A DNA stretch of 64,000 bases, taken from the NCBI GenBank assembly GCA_017454915.1, contig JAFTCC010000028.1, positions 41,722 through 105,721 of the forward strand. The letters are read 5' to 3'. Numbering within the stretch: the first letter of the stretch is position 1; each line of letters opens with the position of its first letter. Positions 60,826 through 64,000 of the stretch are shown in pieces. The notes under the pieces are model-generated. The model was not told where the DNA came from. It saw only the letters and a program-made list of their open reading frames with translations, and did not search any database. Position numbers and translations under genes: made by a program. This DNA comes from Paludibacteraceae bacterium. GTDB taxonomy: Bacteria > Bacteroidota > Bacteroidia > Bacteroidales > Paludibacteraceae.

Positions 60826-63800
60826 TTAGAATTGCAGGCTAACACCGAGCAGTGAAGTCATGCAGCGAGGATAGATATTGTTGTCGATGCCTCCAAAGTG
60901 TTCAGGGTCAAGACCTGAATAACCCGAAATAACGAATGGGTTGGAAACGGTAGCGTAGATACGCGCTTTGATTTTTTGGTTCTTGTCGAAAGTATAGCCG
61001 ACGGTTATGTTGTCGCAGCGCAGGAAAGAGGCGTCTTCAACGAATATGTCAGCATAGTAGTATTCGTTGAATTTCTTTTTAGACTGCTCGTAAGCGCCGG
61101 TTGTTTTGTTCCAAATCAACTGGTACATGTTGTCGGGTTGGATACCGTCTTTGTAGTATGCGTTGTATGCATCTTTGAGTACCCCGTGATATCCGCCGTT
61201 TTGAGCTGAGTAAAGTTGTCCGGGGGCAGCGGCGTATACATTGCCAGCGAGTACGTCATTGTAAACATAGTTGCCGATGTTGGCGCGTAACGACATTGAG
61301 ATGTCAACGTTGAAGAATTGCCATTTCATCTGTAAACCGAGTGAATAGGGAGCTGCCGGAACAATCTTGTTGTCCATTACGCGGTCTAAGTCGGTGATTT
61401 GTCCGTCTTTGTTCTTATCGACAGCGTAGTATATCATTTCGCCCTTGTTGTTGGCCATGCGTTTTGTCTCGTATGTGCGGAATGTGAACGCAGCATATCC
61501 TGCTTTATGTGCTTGTATGTTGCCGTCACCAAGTCCGGCGCTGATGCCACCTACTGGTACGTAGTCCTGACCTTTGCCGAGGTTGAGGCTCGTGATGCGG
61601 TTCTCGTTCCATGTGAAGTTAAAGCCTAGGTCCCATTTAAACTTGCTACGGTGTGATGGCTTGTCAATGAGCACGGCATTGAGTGATAGTTCGACACCTT
61701 GGTTGCGCAGCGAGCCGATGTTTGATGTTACTTTGTTTCGGAAGTTAGCTCCTACGGGCACGGTAACGGTGTTTATCAGGTCGTCGGTTTTGCGGTAGTA
61801 GTAGTCGAAGCTGCCGGTGATACGTCCTTTGAGGAAACCGAAGTCAAGACCGGCGTTGTATGTGGTTGTCTTTTCCCATGTGAGGTCTTCGTTGATGGCT
61901 CCCGGGCGATAGTGCATATAGAGTTGGTTGCCGTCGGCGTCAACGAGTACTTTGCCTTGTTGGTCAGTGATGTTAACACCTTCGGTACCAACGGGATAGT
62001 AGGCATGTTCTTTGCTTATGGCGTACATTGTCATGTATGGGTAATCGCCTATGCCTTCTTGCTGACCTGTGATACCGTAGCCAAGACGGAGTTTGAGGTC
62101 GGAGAGCCAATATACATCACTCAGGAAGGCCTCTTCTTTGATTTTCCATCCGAGTGCCACTGAAGGGAATACGCCCCAGCGGCCTTTCTTATGGAAGCGT
62201 GAGGATCCATCGCCGCGGACTGTTGCGGTAATCATATAGCGGTTGAGGGCTATGTAGTTTACGCGTCCGAAGAATGACACGAGGTAGTTTTCGGTTTCGA
62301 AGGAACTCTTAGAGCGGCTCGCTTCATACATTTTACCAGCGAGCAGGTTGCCGTCTTCGTCCACTGCCAACGAGTTAGTAGGGTATGTGCCCCATCCGTC
62401 TTCGCCGCCTTCGCGGTGGAAGTGCTGCCACTCGTAGCCTACCATTGCGTCAAAGTGGTGGTTTTCGTTGAAGTCTTTATAATATTGTATATAGGCGTTG
62501 AATTGGAGGTTATATTTCTTTTCATCTGACCATCCGTCCCATCCGTAGTAGAAGTTGGAGTATGACATGCGGTCGATGGTTGTTGTTTGTTTACCATAGC
62601 TGTAGTCAGCGCCGAAGTTGGCGTGCAGGCGGAGGTCCTCAAAGCCGTGTATTTTATAGTCGGCTTCGATGTTGCCCACGAATGAGCCAGAGTGCGCGTG
62701 GTCGTCTTTTTGGCGCAGCGTTGCAACGGGGTTCGCGGTTGTCTGACTATTCTTGGTATAGGGCCATGCAGGGTCATTATATGTGCCTTTATTGATACGT
62801 TGATAGTAGCCGCCGAACCATGTCTCAATGATGTCACTTTCTACCTCGTGCCATTTGTGTTGTAGTCCGTCTGCACCAGTGTAAGTGCCTTCTCCATCAT
62901 ATACTTTTGCAGCGTTATTCACATCGTGAGAGCCTCCGTAAACGGGTTGTGTCGGATCCATGAATAGTGCTGCACCAACTACAGAACCATCGGCGTAACG
63001 GTTGTAGATATACATACCCTTGGCGTTGATGTTGAAAGAGAGGTGCTTGTCAAGGAATGTAGGATTGAGGTTTATGGATGCCGTAACACGCTGCATTTGT
63101 GATGTGTGAATAGTACCATTATTGAGCGTGTAGCCCAATGAAGCGCGGTAGGGCATATTCTTTGTGCCGCCCATTACGCTGAAGTTGTGGTCGGTGCTCA
63201 ATGCAGGGCGATAGATGTAGTTCTGCCAGTCGGTATTATAGATGCCCATACGGCGTGTCTTTGTTGCGGCATGTCCTTGTTCTGCGGCAAGGTTTCGTAT
63301 GTCGTTGCCGGTGAGTGTCTCGAGGCGGTTGTCGAGTGTGCCCAGTGATACGTTGCCTTCGTATGAGAACTTAGGTTTGCTGCCGGCAGCGCCTTTTTTG
63401 GTGGTGATGATGATGACACCGTTTGACGCACGCGAACCGTAGATGGCTGTCGCAGAAGCGTCTTTCAATACTGTAAAAGTTTCGATATCAGATGGGTTAA
63501 CCATGGATAGTGCGTTGGCGGCACCTTTAATACCCTGTTGGTCCATTGCCAGACCGTCGATAACGATCAGAGGGTTGTTAGAGGCGTTAAGTGATGAGCC
63601 ACCGCGGATTCGTATCGTTGACGAGCCGCCGGGGGTACCACCGTCCGAAGTTACAGCCACACCGGCAATTTTACCGGAAAGCATGTCTTGGGCGTTGGTG
63701 TTCAAACCCTTGTTCATGTCGTCAGGCTTGATGGCTGTTACTGAACCTGTGGCGTCGTTTTTCTTGACGGTGCCGTAACCGATGACAACGACTTCTTCAA

Positions 63801-64000
63801 GGAGCGCCTTGTCTTCTTCGAGCGCAACGGAAATATTGGCTGTTGCGGCAATGGTCACGGTCTTGAAGCCCACGTAGGAGATTTCAAGCTGCGCGCCCTT
63901 TTGAACCTGCAGTTCAAAGTTGCCGTCAAAGTCGGTGATGGTGCCGTTGGTGGTGCCCACCTCGGAGATGCTCGCGCCTATGACTGTCTCGCCCGTTGCG
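60826..64000 (-). CDS. SusC/RagA TonB-linked outer-membrane protein, N-terminus cut by window edge
   Basis: At least 1057 residues of a SusC-family TonB-dependent porin. It starts inside a carboxypeptidase-regulatory-like domain (ETVIGASISE, GTITDFDGNFEL), followed by the plug (EVVVIGYGTVKKNDATGSV and IRGGSSLNASNNPLIVIDG, about 65-190) and a 22-strand barrel that ends with a terminal aromatic residue (GVSLQF). The reading frame is still open at position 64000, so the true start lies outside. SusD follows 125 bp downstream; the two make the substrate channel and lid. No susR, susA, susB or susG gene is in the window. Confidence 0.94.
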   Translation of the reverse strand, partial: ATGETVIGASISEVGTTNGTITDFDGNFELQVQKGAQLEISYVGFKTVTIAATANISVALEEDKALLEEVVVIGYGTVKKNDATGSVTAIKPDDMNKGLNTNAQDMLSGKIAGVAVTSDGGTPGGSSTIRIRGGSSLNASNNPLIVIDGLAMDQQGIKGAANALSMVNPSDIETFTVLKDASATAIYGSRASNGVIIITTKKGAAGSKPKFSYEGNVSLGTLDNRLETLTGNDIRNLAAEQGHAATKTRRMGIYNTDWQNYIYRPALSTDHNFSVMGGTKNMPYRASLGYTLNNGTIHTSQMQRVTASINLNPTFLDKHLSFNINAKGMYIYNRYADGSVVGAALFMDPTQPVYGGSHDVNNAAKVYDGEGTYTGADGLQHKWHEVESDIIETWFGGYYQRINKGTYNDPAWPYTKNSQTTANPVATLRQKDDHAHSGSFVGNIEADYKIHGFEDLRLHANFGADYSYGKQTTTIDRMSYSNFYYGWDGWSDEKKYNLQFNAYIQYYKDFNENHHFDAMVGYEWQHFHREGGEDGWGTYPTNSLAVDEDGNLLAGKMYEASRSKSSFETENYLVSFFGRVNYIALNRYMITATVRGDGSSRFHKKGRWGVFPSVALGWKIKEEAFLSDVYWLSDLKLRLGYGITGQQEGIGDYPYMTMYAISKEHAYYPVGTEGVNITDQQGKVLVDADGNQLYMHYRPGAINEDLTWEKTTTYNAGLDFGFLKGRITGSFDYYYRKTDDLINTVTVPVGANFRNKVTSNIGSLRNQGVELSLNAVLIDKPSHRSKFKWDLGFNFTWNENRITSLNLGKGQDYVPVGGISAGLGDGNIQAHKAGYAAFTFRTYETKRMANNKGEMIYYAVDKNKDGQITDLDRVMDNKIVPAAPYSLGLQMKWQFFNVDISMSLRANIGNYVYNDVLAGNVYAAAPGQLYSAQNGGYHGVLKDAYNAYYKDGIQPDNMYQLIWNKTTGAYEQSKKKFNEYYYADIFVEDASFLRCDNITVGYTFDKNQKIKARIYATVSNPFVISGYSGLDPEHFGGIDNNIYPRCMTSLLGVSLQF

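Overview
The window comes from a Bacteroidales bacterium (phylum Bacteroidota). The evidence is a SusC/SusD pair, two proteins with type IX secretion C-terminal domains, GldF, DUF4301 and DUF4491 proteins, and recurrent TAnnTTTG -7 promoter boxes with TTG about 20 bp upstream. A gut lineage such as Muribaculaceae or a relative is plausible but is not proven from sequence alone. Almost all of the window is coding and looks chromosomal. I see no phage, integrase, transposase or CRISPR array.

Layout. 1-4.7 kb: tRNA-Asp, a small membrane-anchored protein, a phosphohexomutase and an ABC-F ATPase. 4.7-11.6 kb: an aryl-polyene/flexirubin-type gene cluster (tyrosine ammonia-lyase, acyltransferase, dehydratase, ketosynthase, degenerate ketosynthase, ACP, a ketosynthase fused to a second degenerate ketosynthase, LolA). 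11.7-20.3 kb: PagL-like lipid A deacylase, orphan GldF, HU, a 29-residue ribosomal-type protein, RNase E/G with a very long basic tail, YitT, RfbB, NadC. 20.6-24.4 kb, opposite strand: an MMPL/RND exporter and a PaaK-like ligase that look like the missing half of the polyene cluster. 24.4-33.8 kb: metal permease-HMA fusion, esterase, TerB-DnaJ protein, winged-helix protein, a gdhA-queH-DUF4301 operon and lepA.

33.8-39.6 kb is a tight six-gene minus-strand operon: SpoIIE phosphatase/HATPase sensor, STAS antagonist, RelA/SpoT synthetase, APH-like kinase, MESH1-like HD hydrolase, tyrosine phosphatase. It looks like a partner-switching module wired to alarmone synthesis and degradation, and is the strongest candidate here for an undescribed system. 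39.7-44.1 kb: infC-rpmI-rplT (infC appears to start at AUC), rplY, pth, lptE, an unknown gene, secG. 44.2-52.5 kb: a type IX cargo gene with a stop at codon 2, an AmpG-like transporter and a GT2/VWA/DUF4922-SpoIID operon. 52.6-57.6 kb: an M13 peptidase, DUF4491, an MlaE permease without MlaF, and a DUF4143 ATPase with 33-bp repeats upstream of its promoter. 57.9-64.0 kb: a starch-Sus-like locus (lipoprotein, SusD, SusC), with SusC cut by the window edge.

Other non-coding features include a dispersed intergenic repeat family around a CGGTC-ATTA-GACCG hairpin, several strong terminators, and a terminator-like hairpin with no assigned gene upstream of lepA.
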